This document shows positions 51,706-60,831 of a stretch of DNA of 64,000 bases, piece by piece. Location: NCBI RefSeq assembly GCF_943736995.1, contig NZ_OX031157.1:558001-622000 (forward strand), given 5' to 3'. This stretch comes from Sporosarcina sp. Marseille-Q4943 (lineage in GTDB: Bacteria > Bacillota > Bacilli > Bacillales_A > Planococcaceae). Both the position numbers and the translations under genes were made by a program. The notes beneath the pieces are model-generated. The model saw only the letters and a list, made by a program, of their open reading frames with translations. It had not been told where the DNA came from and ran no database searches. Numbering within the stretch: position 1 is the first letter of the stretch; every line of letters begins with the position of its first letter.

Positions 51706-52248
51706 CTAGCTCGGCCTCTCACTGTATGGATGGAGTTGACCAATTATCCTATCATTCGTTTTTTCGACAATTTGTTGGATAACTCCACCAGCAATTTCCT
51801 CATGCTTTAGCCATCTTGAAGTTCCTTCCTCTATTACAAATCCAAGGAACACTTTTTCATATATACAATTGGATGATATTTTAATTTCCTCATCTTCAAA
51901 ATACCGCCGACTTCCTTTTACATGAATGAGGCGGAATGATGTTGCTTGCTCATTCATTTCACAAATTCGTTCAAGTGCACGGTAATTCGGTGTCCAGCTT
52001 ACAATTAAATCAAACGGACCCCGTTCTGAAATTACTTCCTTAACTTCTGAAAAGAGCGCTTCTGAATAGTAATCAACTTGGAGCGGAAAAATTGTGTTAG
52101 GGGGACAAACGTCTATTAATCGTTCAAACTTCGCAGCTGTCCTTCCTATGACGGAAACAGAATATCCTTCCTTCGCCAAGAACATCGATAATCCCGCAAG
52201 CATGCCTGTACCGCCAATGACGAGTGCGTGGTTATATTTCCTTTTCAA
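51706..52248 (-). CDS. Short Rossmann-fold SDR-like protein
   Basis: A 180-residue protein starting with a nucleotide-binding loop [16 protein letters not shown] and [16 protein letters not shown]. It is shorter than standard SDRs (~250) and lacks a clear YxxxK pair, so catalysis is doubtful. The Bacillales family of short-chain dehydrogenases of this length is remembered without a defined reaction. TTG start overlaps the stop of the Nudix gene by four bases. Confidence 0.75.
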   Translation of the reverse strand: MKRKYNHALVIGGTGMLAGLSMFLAKEGYSVSVIGRTAAKFERLIDVCPPNTIFPLQVDYYSEALFSEVKEVISERGPFDLIVSWTPNYRALERICEMNEQATSFRLIHVKGSRRYFEDEEIKISSNCIYEKVFLGFVIEEGTSRWLKHEEIAGGVIQQIVEKTNDRIIGQLHPYSERPS

Positions 52249-52802
52249 TCTATATCTTTTCCATTTTTAATGAATTCTTTAGCTAAATGGTAAGCCGTGA
52301 TTGTAAACAACTGAGTAATTTCCTTGTTCCGAATCATTTCTCCTATGTCTACAAAAGGAAAACGTCTTACTTCCAGAACTTCTTTCTCATCCAAAGCTTG
52401 TTCATGTGTACGTTTTGCATCGGTCATTAAAAAAGTAATTACCTTATTCGTCTGGGTGGCGGGATTGACCATGAACTCCCCTAGAAGAATCAGCTCCTGC
52501 TCCGAGACATAGCCAGTCTCTTCCCGGACTTCACGTCGAATTGCATCCTCATTCGATTCGCCATCTTCCACTTTCCCCGCAGGTATTTCAAGATAAAAAC
52601 CTTTTCCAGGATGACGATATTGCTCTACAAGAACGATTTCATCACCCTCTGTCAATACGATTGCGTTCACCCAATCCGCATACTCATTCACATAATAATC
52701 TTCGATAATTGTTCCATCAGACATTCGACATGTATCTCTTCTTAAATTGCCGAATGGAGATGTAAAATAATATTCAGAATGCAGCACTTTCCACTTTCGC
52801 AA
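52245..52802 (-). CDS. Nudix hydrolase, ADP-ribose pyrophosphatase type
   Basis: The 185-residue enzyme has Nudix box [24 protein letters not shown] followed by [19 protein letters not shown]. The proline at the position ~16 residues after the box suggests ADP-ribose or a related sugar nucleotide. TTG start with AAAGGGGAAG upstream. It is the first gene of the long minus-strand run. Confidence 0.87.
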   Translation of the reverse strand: MRKWKVLHSEYYFTSPFGNLRRDTCRMSDGTIIEDYYVNEYADWVNAIVLTEGDEIVLVEQYRHPGKGFYLEIPAGKVEDGESNEDAIRREVREETGYVSEQELILLGEFMVNPATQTNKVITFLMTDAKRTHEQALDEKEVLEVRRFPFVDIGEMIRNKEITQLFTITAYHLAKEFIKNGKDID

Positions 52803-52906
52803 CTCACTCTTCCCCTTTAACCCTTATGTATTTCCCCCGTGAATGAACACGAGGAGCCGTCCTTCTCTATTGCCGTATATCAATACTTATTCAAATCGAT
52901 TTCCCC

Positions 52907-53356
52907 TCAACTGAACCGTAGTATATGTGTCGTTTCAGAAGCAGAATCGTCGAATGAAAAACCGCCCGCGCGATAAAAAGCATCCGCCTTCGCCGAATCC
53001 GTCCGAACGGTAATTTCATTGAAATGATGTTTCGCTTGTTCAATGATCGATTGTAGCAATAACGTACCGACCCCTTCCCGGCGGACTTCATCCAGCACGT
53101 AAAATCTTCGTAGACGTCCCACATCTGCTTCTTCTGAAAATGGGGATTGATTGATGCCGCCAATTGCCACTACGGAACCTTCATTATTTTTGACACAGTA
53201 CAATACTTCTCCGGGCTTATTAAATGTATTGGTGCCATCCTCAAACTCATTTACGAGGCGGGTGACGAAACGATAGCCCTCTTCTTCACTTTCCTTTACC
53301 AGTTTTGTAATATCCAATGAACGCAAGTCTTCTACCCGTTCCACAGCGTATTCCAT
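52907..53356 (-). CDS. GNAT family N-acetyltransferase
   Basis: A 149-residue acetyltransferase with RRFYVLDEVRREGVGTLLLQSII (acetyl-CoA loop) and AFYRAGGFSFDD. Substrate unknown. GAGGGGGAA precedes the ATG. It lies upstream of the Nudix-clamp run with a 104-base gap that could hold a promoter. Confidence 0.86.
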   Translation of the reverse strand: MEYAVERVEDLRSLDITKLVKESEEEGYRFVTRLVNEFEDGTNTFNKPGEVLYCVKNNEGSVVAIGGINQSPFSEEADVGRLRRFYVLDEVRREGVGTLLLQSIIEQAKHHFNEITVRTDSAKADAFYRAGGFSFDDSASETTHILRFS

Positions 53357-53432
53357 TTGCTATTCCCCCTCAATTTCCATACTTATTAGTACATTCAACA
53401 AAATGTTTGAAAATACCTGCAAATTTGAAAGA

Positions 53433-53464
53433 AAAGCCGGAAATCCTTTTCTGGATCCGGCTTT
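53433..53464 (-). terminator. Intrinsic terminator of the SIMPL gene
   Basis: Stem AAAGCCGGATCC/GGATTTCCGGCTTT with a TTTTCTTTC tail on the opposite side; on the plus strand AAAAGCCGG and CCGGCTTTC pair. Confidence 0.7.
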
Positions 53465-53469
53465 CCCTT

Positions 53470-54105
53470 TCAATATTGAAATTGAACTCGTAACTTTGCA
53501 GCGATGACGATCTGTCCACCTTCTATTGGAGTTGTCACTTGATCTGTTCTCGCAAATGATTGTAACGGAACCGGTTGTCCTCCTAGTTCTTCCTCAAGTA
53601 TTTTCACTGGGTGTGGCTCGACTTGCACTTGCAATTCAGTAGCAATTGTCCGGGCTTTCATTTGAGCATTCCGCAAAGCTTGAACAATCGCTTCCTGCCT
53701 ATAACGCTCGGCGTCCTCCACAGTAAATTGTATATTCGAAACCCGATTCGCCCCATTTTCCACAGCTGTATCAATAACGCGTCCAACTTGTTGAATATCT
53801 GTAATCTTTACCGAAATAGCATTGCTAACTTCATATCCTCTAAAAACTTGTTGTCCATCGATGTAATCATATCTCGGCGATATGGTATACGATACCGTTT
53901 TAATATTTTCCTGTGGAATACCTAAGCGCAATAGCGATTGGATGACGTTATTCATCGTTACGGCATTTTCCTGCTGTGCAACGCTCAGTTGTTCATCCAT
54001 CGTGACGACTTCCAATTGCACCGTCGCGATATTCGGTTCAACCGCAATTTCTCCGTTTCCGATGACGATGATCTTCCTGGACGCCCGTTTCACTTGTTGG
54101 TGCAT
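53470..54105 (-). CDS. SIMPL domain protein (DUF541)
   Basis: A 211-residue SIMPL-domain protein (NGEIAVEPNIATVQLEVVTMD, NIKTVSYTISPRYDYIDGQQVFRGYEVSNAISV, SNIQFTVEDAERYRQEAIVQAL). Related proteins sit in the envelope or cytosol with roles in oxidative stress or signalling; BP26-like members form pores or channels. No signal peptide is seen. Function unknown. Confidence 0.85.
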   Translation of the reverse strand: MHQQVKRASRKIIVIGNGEIAVEPNIATVQLEVVTMDEQLSVAQQENAVTMNNVIQSLLRLGIPQENIKTVSYTISPRYDYIDGQQVFRGYEVSNAISVKITDIQQVGRVIDTAVENGANRVSNIQFTVEDAERYRQEAIVQALRNAQMKARTIATELQVQVEPHPVKILEEELGGQPVPLQSFARTDQVTTPIEGGQIVIAAKLRVQFQY

Positions 54106-54167
54106 AATAGGATAATATATTTCCTCTCCCCCTCTTCCCGATTGTTCTTCTCAATTGTATGCAATTG

Positions 54168-54206
54168 AAAAAGGCGCCTATGACTGATAACAGTCATAGG
54201 CGCTTT
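54168..54206. terminator. Terminator of the amino acid ABC importer operon
   Basis: GGCGCCTATGACTG/CAGTCATAGGCGC: a 13-bp stem with a six-base loop, followed on the minus strand by CTTTTTC. Confidence 0.9.
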
Positions 54207-54210
54207 CGGA

Positions 54211-54933
54211 TTATAGAATCTTACTGAAAAAAGCCTTCGTTCTTTCATGTTTCGGATTCAAAAAGATTTCATCAGGAGTTCCTTCTTCGACAAGTAAGCC
54301 TTGGTCCAGAAACAACACCCGATCTCCCATTTCCTTCGCGAACCCCATTTCATGGGTGACGACGACCATCGTCATTCCTTCAATGGCCAGCTGTTTCATT
54401 ACGTCCAGCACTTCCTTCACCATTTCCGGATCGAGTGCTGACGTCGGCTCATCGAATAGCATGACTTTCGGCTTCATCGCAAGCGCTCTCGCGATGGCAA
54501 CCCGTTGCATTTGTCCACCGGATAATTGTTCAGGATAAGCGTTTGCCTTATCGGACAGCCCGACCTTTTCAAGAAGCTGCCGCGCCAACTCTTCCGCATC
54601 CTGTTGATTCATTTTCCGGATTTTGATAGGTGATATTGTAATATTGTCAATGACACGCATATGAGGAAACAAGTTGAATTGTTGAAAGACCATTCCGACT
54701 TCCCTCCGGATACTATTGATATCCGTTTTCGGGTCGTTGATTTTCACGCCATCTATGAACACTTCGCCCGCAGTAATTTCCTCAAGAAGATTGATACATC
54801 TCAAAAATGTGCTTTTCCCCGATCCACTTGGACCGATGACACAGATGACTTCCTTCTCCTTGATGTCATAGTCAATGCCTCTCAGCACTTCCAATTGTCC
54901 GAACGACTTGTGCAAATCTCTTACTTTTATCAT
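54211..54933 (-). CDS. Polar amino acid ABC transporter, ATP-binding subunit
   Basis: A 240-residue ATPase with Walker [15 protein letters not shown] loop VFQQFNLF, signature [15 protein letters not shown], Walker [16 protein letters not shown] and H-loop VTHEMGF. It fits the GlnQ/ArtM group. The ATG overlaps the permease stop by one base (TGATG). Confidence 0.93.
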   Translation of the reverse strand: MIKVRDLHKSFGQLEVLRGIDYDIKEKEVICVIGPSGSGKSTFLRCINLLEEITAGEVFIDGVKINDPKTDINSIRREVGMVFQQFNLFPHMRVIDNITISPIKIRKMNQQDAEELARQLLEKVGLSDKANAYPEQLSGGQMQRVAIARALAMKPKVMLFDEPTSALDPEMVKEVLDVMKQLAIEGMTMVVVTHEMGFAKEMGDRVLFLDQGLLVEEGTPDEIFLNPKHERTKAFFSKIL

Positions 54934-55673
54934 CACAATCTCACTCCCGGTTCCGAGCGTCTCATAGAAAAAATAGTTTTTCTTGAGGAAGGGACATAGC
55001 TATTACTAAACCTTTTTTCGATATAATTGATGAGCTTCCCGCAGATAAATGTCAAAATGAGATAAAGGACGGCGACCGTTAAATACGGCTCCCAGAATCT
55101 CGAATAAGCGCCAGCGACTACTTTTCCAGCGTAAAGCAAATCGCTCGCAGCAATGACAGTGACGAGTGATGAATCCTTAAGCAACGCGATCAATTCATTA
55201 CCGAGCGGTGGAATCATCCGCCTGAATGCTTGTGGGAGGATAATCAATTTCATGGCGATTTTATGCGGCATCCCAAGAGATCGCGCGGCTTCCATCTGCC
55301 CCTTATCAAGCGATTGGATTCCTGCACGGATAATTTCTGCGTTATAAGCGGCACTGTTAAGCATAAGTGCCAATGCACCGGAAACAAAATATCCTAGTGA
55401 ATGCCCAAACATACTAGGAATTAATGCGGTATGAATCAATAGAATTTGCACCAATAATGGAGTTCCCCGGAAAAAGTCTACATAGAATTTTGCAGGGTAG
55501 TGGATCCATTTCCGTTTTGACAACTTTCCCATCCCGACAATCAAGCCTAAAACGAATCCTCCAATATATCCCACCGCTGTCAACCCGAGGGTCACCCAAA
55601 TCCCCCGGATGAACAGTTCACGGTAACTCCATATGTTTTCGAACATTTCAAGTCGTAAACCTAAAAACTCCAA
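54933..55673 (-). CDS. Polar amino acid ABC transporter, permease subunit
   Basis: The 246-residue permease has five helices and the EAA loop [34 protein letters not shown] (key E-A-A...G). It matches the HisM/GlnP type and probably forms a homodimer, since no second permease gene is present. TTG 55673 follows GGAGGTG by eight bases and is preferred to the upstream in-frame starts. Confidence 0.92.
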   Translation of the reverse strand: MEFLGLRLEMFENIWSYRELFIRGIWVTLGLTAVGYIGGFVLGLIVGMGKLSKRKWIHYPAKFYVDFFRGTPLLVQILLIHTALIPSMFGHSLGYFVSGALALMLNSAAYNAEIIRAGIQSLDKGQMEAARSLGMPHKIAMKLIILPQAFRRMIPPLGNELIALLKDSSLVTVIAASDLLYAGKVVAGAYSRFWEPYLTVAVLYLILTFICGKLINYIEKRFSNSYVPSSRKTIFSMRRSEPGVRL

Positions 55674-55715
55674 AATTATCACCTCCAAGATGTGTATAGG
55701 TGTTGCTTAAAAAGA

Positions 55716-56513
55716 TCACTCCACATCAAAGCCGGTGATTTCCTTCAACTTTCCATTTTCCTTAATCTTTTTGATTCCTTCGTTTAACAAATCGAGCACT
55801 TCCTGATTTCCCTTTTTCACCATCAATCCATAATATTCTTTTTCAAAGCTGTCGTCTTCGACCGTTTTCACTTTCACGTTCGGATTATTTGCCTTGTAAT
55901 CAATGATGACGGCATTATCACCAACAGAAGCATCCGCATTTCCATTGATCATTTCAGTGATGGCAAGCGGCATTGTTTCAGCTGCAACGATTTTTGAACT
56001 TGTCTTTCCTAATAGATCCGCAACGACAATATGCCCTGTCGTATTGATTTGAACCGAAACCCGCTTATCCGCCAAATCATCGAATGAATCGACATCCGAA
56101 TCTTCCGGCACGAGAATCAATTGATTCGCCACGAAATATGGATCGGAGAAATCGTATGATTGCTCCCTTTCCGGAGTGATTGTAATGGAAGAAACCGCAA
56201 AATCGACTTCTCCGTTATCAACTGCCGGGAATAATGGCTCCCACCCATAGTTCTTATATTCCACTTCGAAACCGGCAGCCTCCGCAATAGCATTCACAAT
56301 ATCGATATCGATCCCAACAATATTCCCTTTTTCGTCCATATACTCCATCGGTGCATATGTCGCATCCGTTCCGACGACTAATTTCCGTTTCCCATTTGTA
56401 TCATCCCCGCCTGAACCGCTCGTTTTTGTAGAACTCGCTCCGCATCCAATCAGAAAAATGGATGTGCACAATAATGCAATCCCTACCAGAAAACGTTTAA
56501 CCGATTTCTCCAT
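55716..56513 (-). CDS. Polar amino acid ABC transporter, substrate-binding lipoprotein
   Basis: A 265-residue family-3 solute-binding protein with a lipoprotein signal (FLIGCGASS), then GTDATYAPMEYMDEKGNIVGIDID and FSDPYFVANQLILV. The exact amino acid is not deducible; order and size fit art/gln/tcy-type systems. It is the first gene of the operon, with AAGGGGG before the ATG and a cre site at its promoter. Confidence 0.92.
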   Translation of the reverse strand: MEKSVKRFLVGIALLCTSIFLIGCGASSTKTSGSGGDDTNGKRKLVVGTDATYAPMEYMDEKGNIVGIDIDIVNAIAEAAGFEVEYKNYGWEPLFPAVDNGEVDFAVSSITITPEREQSYDFSDPYFVANQLILVPEDSDVDSFDDLADKRVSVQINTTGHIVVADLLGKTSSKIVAAETMPLAITEMINGNADASVGDNAVIIDYKANNPNVKVKTVEDDSFEKEYYGLMVKKGNQEVLDLLNEGIKKIKENGKLKEITGFDVE

Positions 56514-56568
56514 TTTGACTCCCCCTTATGTTTCTCTCAATTTACAGAATTGATTGATACTTTAATAG

Positions 56569-56597
56569 ATTATATACGAAAACGTTTTCATTCACAA
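56569..56597 (-). promoter_or_regulatory. Promoter of the amino acid importer with overlapping cre site
   Basis: On the minus strand TTGTGA and TATAAT are 17 bases apart. TGAAAACGTTTTCG at 56590-56577 in the spacer matches the CcpA cre consensus at all fixed positions but one, so repression by CcpA under good carbon supply is predicted. Confidence 0.7.
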
Positions 56598-56648
56598 CTG
56601 AATATTTTTAATTGAAGCCCAATAGTGAAACTTCAATCATCCACGCAC

Positions 56649-56692
56649 AAAAAAACGCTCCGTCGTCAACTTTCGACGAACGGAGCAGTTTT
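56649..56692 (-). terminator. Intrinsic terminator of ctaB
   Basis: GCTCCGT-CGTCG/CGACG-ACGGAGC stem followed on the minus strand by TTTTTTT. Confidence 0.92.
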
Positions 56693-57624
56693 TAGAAAAT
56701 CGGCAGCGTCACAGCTACCATCAATAAGAATAAAATCGCAATATAATTGACAGAGTAGATGAACATCACATATGCCCATCGATCATCGTCTTTCGTGAAA
56801 AAGCCACGGATGGAGACAATCAGGAACCCGACATTCAAAATCGTAGCAAGCACGATGAATACCATTCCCAATGATCCTAAGTAAAACGGCAATGGGAGAA
56901 GGCATGCAATGTAGACAAACATTTGACGCTTCGTCATTTTAAATCCACGGACGACCGGCAACATCGCTACGTTGGCAGCTTTGTATTCATCGTACTTACG
57001 CATCGCGATTGCAAACGTATGAGGCATTTGCCAGATGAACAAAATAATGAATAGCAAGATCGGAACGATATGCCATGATGGCGCAATAGCGGCCCACCCG
57101 ATCATCGGCGTGACGGCTCCCGAAATACTTCCAATAACCGTATTCAACGTGTATTTACGCTTCGTCCACATCGTATACATAATGACATATGTGAACCACC
57201 CGACAAATCCGTAGATTGCTGCTTCTAGCGTTGTGAACAGCAGCATGATCATCCCTATCGCCGACAGTGATATACCGATTCCCAACACGGTCTTCAACGA
57301 GATATTTCCAGTTACGGTCGGACGTTTTTGAGTCCTTTTCATCACCGTGTCAATATCAACGTCATACCAGTTGTTCAGGACAAGTGCTCCACCCATCAAA
57401 ATGGTGCTTCCGATGATTGTCAGCCAAAATAATTTGCCGTTCGCAAGCAAGGATCCCCCAGTGAAATGAAGGGCAAGCCAAAAGCCGACAAAAACAGGCA
57501 ATGCATTAGCAAGCAGAACAGGACCTTTAAAAAGCGATTTTATATCCGCAATGATAGTGCCTGAACTTTTCTCATCTATGATTGTGCTATTTTCAGTATA
57601 AGTAATTTCAATTTCTTTTGTCAT
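56692..57624 (-). CDS. ctaB: Protoheme IX farnesyltransferase (heme O synthase)
   Basis: A 310-residue UbiA-type membrane prenyltransferase with about nine helices. The two Asp-rich motifs are LNNWYDVDIDTVMKRTQKRP and MRKYDEYKAANVAMLPV. It converts heme B to heme O, the precursor of heme A for aa3 oxidases such as the Qox enzyme in this window. GAGGAG precedes the ATG. The gene is alone; ctaA is not in the window. Confidence 0.95.
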   Translation of the reverse strand: MTKEIEITYTENSTIIDEKSSGTIIADIKSLFKGPVLLANALPVFVGFWLALHFTGGSLLANGKLFWLTIIGSTILMGGALVLNNWYDVDIDTVMKRTQKRPTVTGNISLKTVLGIGISLSAIGMIMLLFTTLEAAIYGFVGWFTYVIMYTMWTKRKYTLNTVIGSISGAVTPMIGWAAIAPSWHIVPILLFIILFIWQMPHTFAIAMRKYDEYKAANVAMLPVVRGFKMTKRQMFVYIACLLPLPFYLGSLGMVFIVLATILNVGFLIVSIRGFFTKDDDRWAYVMFIYSVNYIAILFLLMVAVTLPIF

Positions 57625-57796
57625 ATCTATATACGCTCCTCAGAGGTATTTCTGTAAAGTTTCATCCCTTCTATCATATCATTTCATCCGGCAGAATTTA
57701 AAGGTTTCTGGATTTTTCATTGGATATTCACATATTTCCTTTTCGGATTGACACATTTTATTCAAAACTGGACTGAAAATGAAAAAAGCTCCGTAT

Positions 57797-58012
57797 TCAC
57801 GAAGCCAAAATACCAATAAATAAAATAAAGAGGAAAATAAATATATACATTAATAAAATGAGGGCAAATATACCACCTGCTACAATTAAGTATGCTTTTG
57901 CAAATATATTCCGCGGGTCCTCCTTATCGGTCGCCCAAATGATAAGCATGACGAGGCCGACAATCGGCAAACATACTAGAATTAGCGTAATAATCCAATC
58001 TTTCAATGACAT
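57797..58012 (-). CDS. Small two- or three-helix membrane protein
   Basis: A 71-residue hydrophobic product (DWIITLILVCLPIVGLVMLIIWATDKEDPRN, then KAYLIVAGGIFALILLMYIF). The IWATDKEDPRNIF loop between helices resembles small membrane proteins found in many Bacillales. The start at 58012 has only a weak A-rich ribosome site. Function unknown. Confidence 0.65.
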   Translation of the reverse strand: MSLKDWIITLILVCLPIVGLVMLIIWATDKEDPRNIFAKAYLIVAGGIFALILLMYIFIFLFILFIGILAS

Positions 58013-58153
58013 CGTTTTTTCTTTCTGCAAGCTTCTCACTCCCTTACTATCTCTATGCTGTAATAATGTGTACAATCCATCCTACCATAGTATATCTGAC
58101 CAAATTGCCGGTTATGTTAGAAATAGTGGAAGCGAAAGGATGAATGATCGGAT

Positions 58154-58576
58154 ATGAAGAAATGGATTTCTTTCATTTTGGCATGCTGTTTCATTATCAT
58201 GAGTGGGTGCAGCAACCAAAATCTTGTTCCGAAAACCGAAGCGAGCAATGTCGTCGATACATATGGCATCACCTCATTTACCGTGACGATTGATACAAAT
58301 GAAAAGCCAGAGGCGCTGAAAGCAAGTTTTACTGAAAAAAAGGAAAGATCTGAAGCGGAATATAAGAATAAGAAAGAAGATGTCGCTCTACATGGCAAAA
58401 AGGCGCTAAAAAAAATAACGGAAGCGTTCGAAAAGATGCAACCTGACCCGGAAGCGGAAGAGACCGAATTGATCAAAAACGCCGCGGAGGCATTTGGATT
58501 CAAAGAATATAAAATGATAAGGTTGGAAGTTAAATTCAAAGGATATGACAGCAAAGAAATCATGTTCTCCAAATAA
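58154..58576 (+). CDS. Predicted lipoprotein of unknown function
   Basis: A 140-residue product with a lipoprotein signal (KKWISFILACCFIIMSGC, Cys at ~19). A mostly helical, charged domain follows (EKKERSEAEYKNKKEDVALHGK), ending in a beta-strand pair (MIRLEVKFKGYDSKEIMF). No family recognised. GAAAGGATG lies upstream. Confidence 0.74.
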   Translation: MKKWISFILACCFIIMSGCSNQNLVPKTEASNVVDTYGITSFTVTIDTNEKPEALKASFTEKKERSEAEYKNKKEDVALHGKKALKKITEAFEKMQPDPEAEETELIKNAAEAFGFKEYKMIRLEVKFKGYDSKEIMFSK

Positions 58577-58581
58577 CGCAT

Positions 58582-58617
58582 AGATATCGGATTCCGAAAG
58601 GATTTCGATATCTTTTT
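58582..58617 (+). terminator. Intrinsic terminator after the lipoprotein gene
   Basis: AGATATCG/CGATATCT stem with inner pairs (ATTCC/GGATT), followed by TTTTTC. Confidence 0.83.
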
Positions 58618-58704
58618 CTATGTTTGCCTATAAATCAAAGAAACAGGGTAAAGCATAAGTAAATCAGTAATATATGCAATGATGTTTTCAAGGAGGATAT
58701 TTTA

Positions 58705-59541
58705 ATGGAATGGAAAGGTAGAAGAGGCAGTAGAAATGTGGAAGACCGAAGAGGGATGGGAGGTAAAACCCTCGTTGGCGGTGGTATCGGCGGCATCGTC
58801 ATGCTGCTCATCGTCATGTTTCTCGGAGGTGATCCGGGAGATATCTTAAACAATTTGACGACCTCCCCTTCAAGTACAGAATATGTAGAAACGGAACAGG
58901 ATAAGGAGCTTGCCGAATTCGTCTCCGTCGTTTTAGCGGATACGGAAGATGTGTGGACAGAGGTCTTCGAGAAGGAAGGAATGGAGTATCGCGAACCGAC
59001 CCTCGTACTCTATTCAGGAAGTGTCCAATCGGCTTGCGGGATGGCAGGTTCAGCTGTCGGTCCCTTTTATTGTCCAGCAGACGAGAAATTATATATCGAT
59101 TTGAGCTTTTACAATGAATTGCAGACGCAGTTCAATGCGCCCGGTGACTTTGCGATGGCCTACGTCATTGCTCACGAAGTCGGCCACCATGTCCAAAAGC
59201 TATTGGGCATCACCGACGATATGGCGAGAATACGCAGCCAAGTGAGCGAGGAAGAGTATAATAAATACTCCGTAAAACTGGAATTGCAGGCGGACTATCT
59301 TGCAGGCGTATGGGCTCACCATGCGCAAGGAATGGGCGTCCTGGAGAAAGGTGACTTGGAGGAAGCACTGAATGCAGCGAGCGCTGTCGGGGACGATACG
59401 ATCCAGAAAAGGGCGCGCGGCTATGTCGTACCAGATAGCTTCACGCACGGAACTTCAGAACAGAGGAAGAAATGGTTTTATCGAGGATTTGAGGCTGGAA
59501 ATCTTGAAGAAGGAGATACTTTTGGTGCCGGGAATCTTTAA
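58705..59541 (+). CDS. Neutral zinc metallopeptidase (YpfJ family)
   Basis: The 278-residue protein has a short basic N-terminus, one membrane helix (TLVGGGIGGIVMLLIVMFLGG), and a zinc peptidase domain with HEVGHHVQKLLGI and the later ligand region ELQADYLAGVW. CGMAGSAVGPFYCPADEKLYID precedes it. It is probably anchored with the catalytic part outside. The family length (~280-290) matches. AAGGAGG precedes the ATG. Confidence 0.9.
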   Translation: MEWKGRRGSRNVEDRRGMGGKTLVGGGIGGIVMLLIVMFLGGDPGDILNNLTTSPSSTEYVETEQDKELAEFVSVVLADTEDVWTEVFEKEGMEYREPTLVLYSGSVQSACGMAGSAVGPFYCPADEKLYIDLSFYNELQTQFNAPGDFAMAYVIAHEVGHHVQKLLGITDDMARIRSQVSEEEYNKYSVKLELQADYLAGVWAHHAQGMGVLEKGDLEEALNAASAVGDDTIQKRARGYVVPDSFTHGTSEQRKKWFYRGFEAGNLEEGDTFGAGNL

Positions 59542-59560
59542 GTAGTGTTCGAAGTGGATT

Positions 59561-59695
59561 GCTTTGTACGCGCGAAGGCTAGCTTTGGACGTGGAACGGC
59601 CTGCTTTGGGCGCGAAAGGATTCGCTGTGGACGTAGAATGGTAAACATTGGACGCACGATGACTCACTTTGAACGCGGAATGACCTGCTTTGGAC
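59561..59695. repeat. Six to seven tandem 21-bp repeats (GCTTTGGACGCGGAATGACCT)
   Basis: Units start at 59561, 59582, 59603, 59624, 59645, 59666 and (partial) 59687, all spaced exactly 21 bases. They share the core CTTTGGACG with scattered changes. The array fills most of the gap between the peptidase stop and a terminator. Frames stay open on both strands through it, which explains the long shadow ORFs there. Confidence 0.85.
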
Positions 59696-59711
59696 ATTGT
59701 TATCAAATATT

Positions 59712-59757
59712 GAGGGGCTGTCACAGAAATTTTACTTTCTGGACAGCCTCTTTTTTC
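59712..59757 (+). terminator. Intrinsic terminator between peptidase and chemoreceptor genes
   Basis: GAGGGGCTGTC/GACAGCCTC stem with an inner CAGAAA/TTTCTG pair, followed by TTTTTT that runs into the stop codon of the convergent chemoreceptor gene. Confidence 0.85.
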
Positions 59758-60667
59758 ATATGATACTCGACACTTTCTTCGATTGATTGTCCAATTCGGA
59801 TGCGGATGAAGCAATCGCAAGGAAATCTTCCATTGCCACTTCGATCCGTTTCTGACAACGATCAACGTTTTCCTGTGCCAACGTCGTCCCTTTGGAAATG
59901 TTTTTTATTTCCGTCGTAATCGCTTCGACCCCTTCGCGGACCTCCACGATCGACTTTTCCACGTTTGCCGATAATTTGCGGACCTCTTTCGCGACGACGT
60001 CAAAGCCTCTCCCATGTTCTCCTGCCCGCGCTGCTTCAATCGCCGCATTCAAAGCTAGCAAATTCGTTTGAGCCGCAATTTCCCTTATCGTCTTCACGAT
60101 ATGTTGAATGCTTTCTGCGTGCAGCTGCAAATTCCCGAGTGTTTTCGTATTGTCATGTGAGATTGCCGCGATATCTTCGATGATTGCCAATAATTCCTTG
60201 CTCCGTTCAATCCCGATATCCGCACGCTCGGTCAACCCTTCTGACATCCGACTCAATTCTTCGACAACCGAAGTGATGGAAGCTTGCCGTTTCGTAATGT
60301 TCGAAGCGACCTTGGAAATGCTGATCACCTTTCTGCCATCGTGACTGAATACCGGCATATACGTTGCCTCGAGCCAAACTTTCTCGCCATTCTTATCCTT
60401 CATTTCAATTTTCCCATGTTGGCTAATGCCCCGAAGCAGCTCCCGCCAAAACTTGTCGTATTTGACGCTTCTCACATATTCTTTGAAACAAAGATCTTCA
60501 TGGCGGACGCCGATCAGTTCATCTTTCGTGTACCCCATTGCGTTCGCAAATATTTCATTCACATATGCAATTTTATGATCCAAACCATACCTGATGATTG
60601 CAAGGTTCTTTTCAAGCGCCTTCACAACATGATCGTCCGTTACTTGCTCAACCACCTGTCTCACCAT
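59756..60667 (-). CDS. Soluble PAS-containing methyl-accepting chemotaxis-type transducer
   Basis: The 303-residue protein has an N-terminal PAS domain ([30 protein letters not shown] to ITKRQAS) and a short signalling coiled coil. Its hairpin tip is [25 protein letters not shown]. There is no membrane helix, so it should sense an internal cue such as redox or oxygen (Aer-like). Many cytosolic members of this size bind heme or flavin. GGAGGGGGAG precedes the ATG. Confidence 0.88.
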   Translation of the reverse strand: MVRQVVEQVTDDHVVKALEKNLAIIRYGLDHKIAYVNEIFANAMGYTKDELIGVRHEDLCFKEYVRSVKYDKFWRELLRGISQHGKIEMKDKNGEKVWLEATYMPVFSHDGRKVISISKVASNITKRQASITSVVEELSRMSEGLTERADIGIERSKELLAIIEDIAAISHDNTKTLGNLQLHAESIQHIVKTIREIAAQTNLLALNAAIEAARAGEHGRGFDVVAKEVRKLSANVEKSIVEVREGVEAITTEIKNISKGTTLAQENVDRCQKRIEVAMEDFLAIASSASELDNQSKKVSSII

Positions 60668-60831
60668 TTCTCCCCCTCCATACCGAGAACTGACTTATCT
60701 TTATTGTTCAGAATATTTTAACCTACTACTATTTAACCATAGTCTACAATGAAGTGGAACCTCGTAATCAAAACATTCTAGATTATTTTTTCGTACATAG
60801 AATGGTAAGTAGTATAGCAGGAGGTGATGTT

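Noticed and set aside
45251..52802. Phage-defence island
   Set aside because: The run lacks nucleases, pore formers, NLR-like ATPases, cyclases or reverse transcriptases; its members fit metabolism or stress better.
58117..58581. 154-codon minus-strand frame
   Set aside because: It is the mirror of the lipoprotein gene at 58154, which has a signal peptide, ribosome site and terminator.
59561..59695. Possible CRISPR array
   Set aside because: Units are contiguous 21-mers without spacers, and no cas genes are near.
59545..59763. 72-codon plus-strand frame over the 21-bp array
   Set aside because: It has no ribosome site and passes through a terminator.
59455..59865. 136-codon minus-strand frame with seven-residue repeats
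   Set aside because: It runs across the 21-bp array and into two real genes on either side; the repeats in the product only mirror the DNA array.
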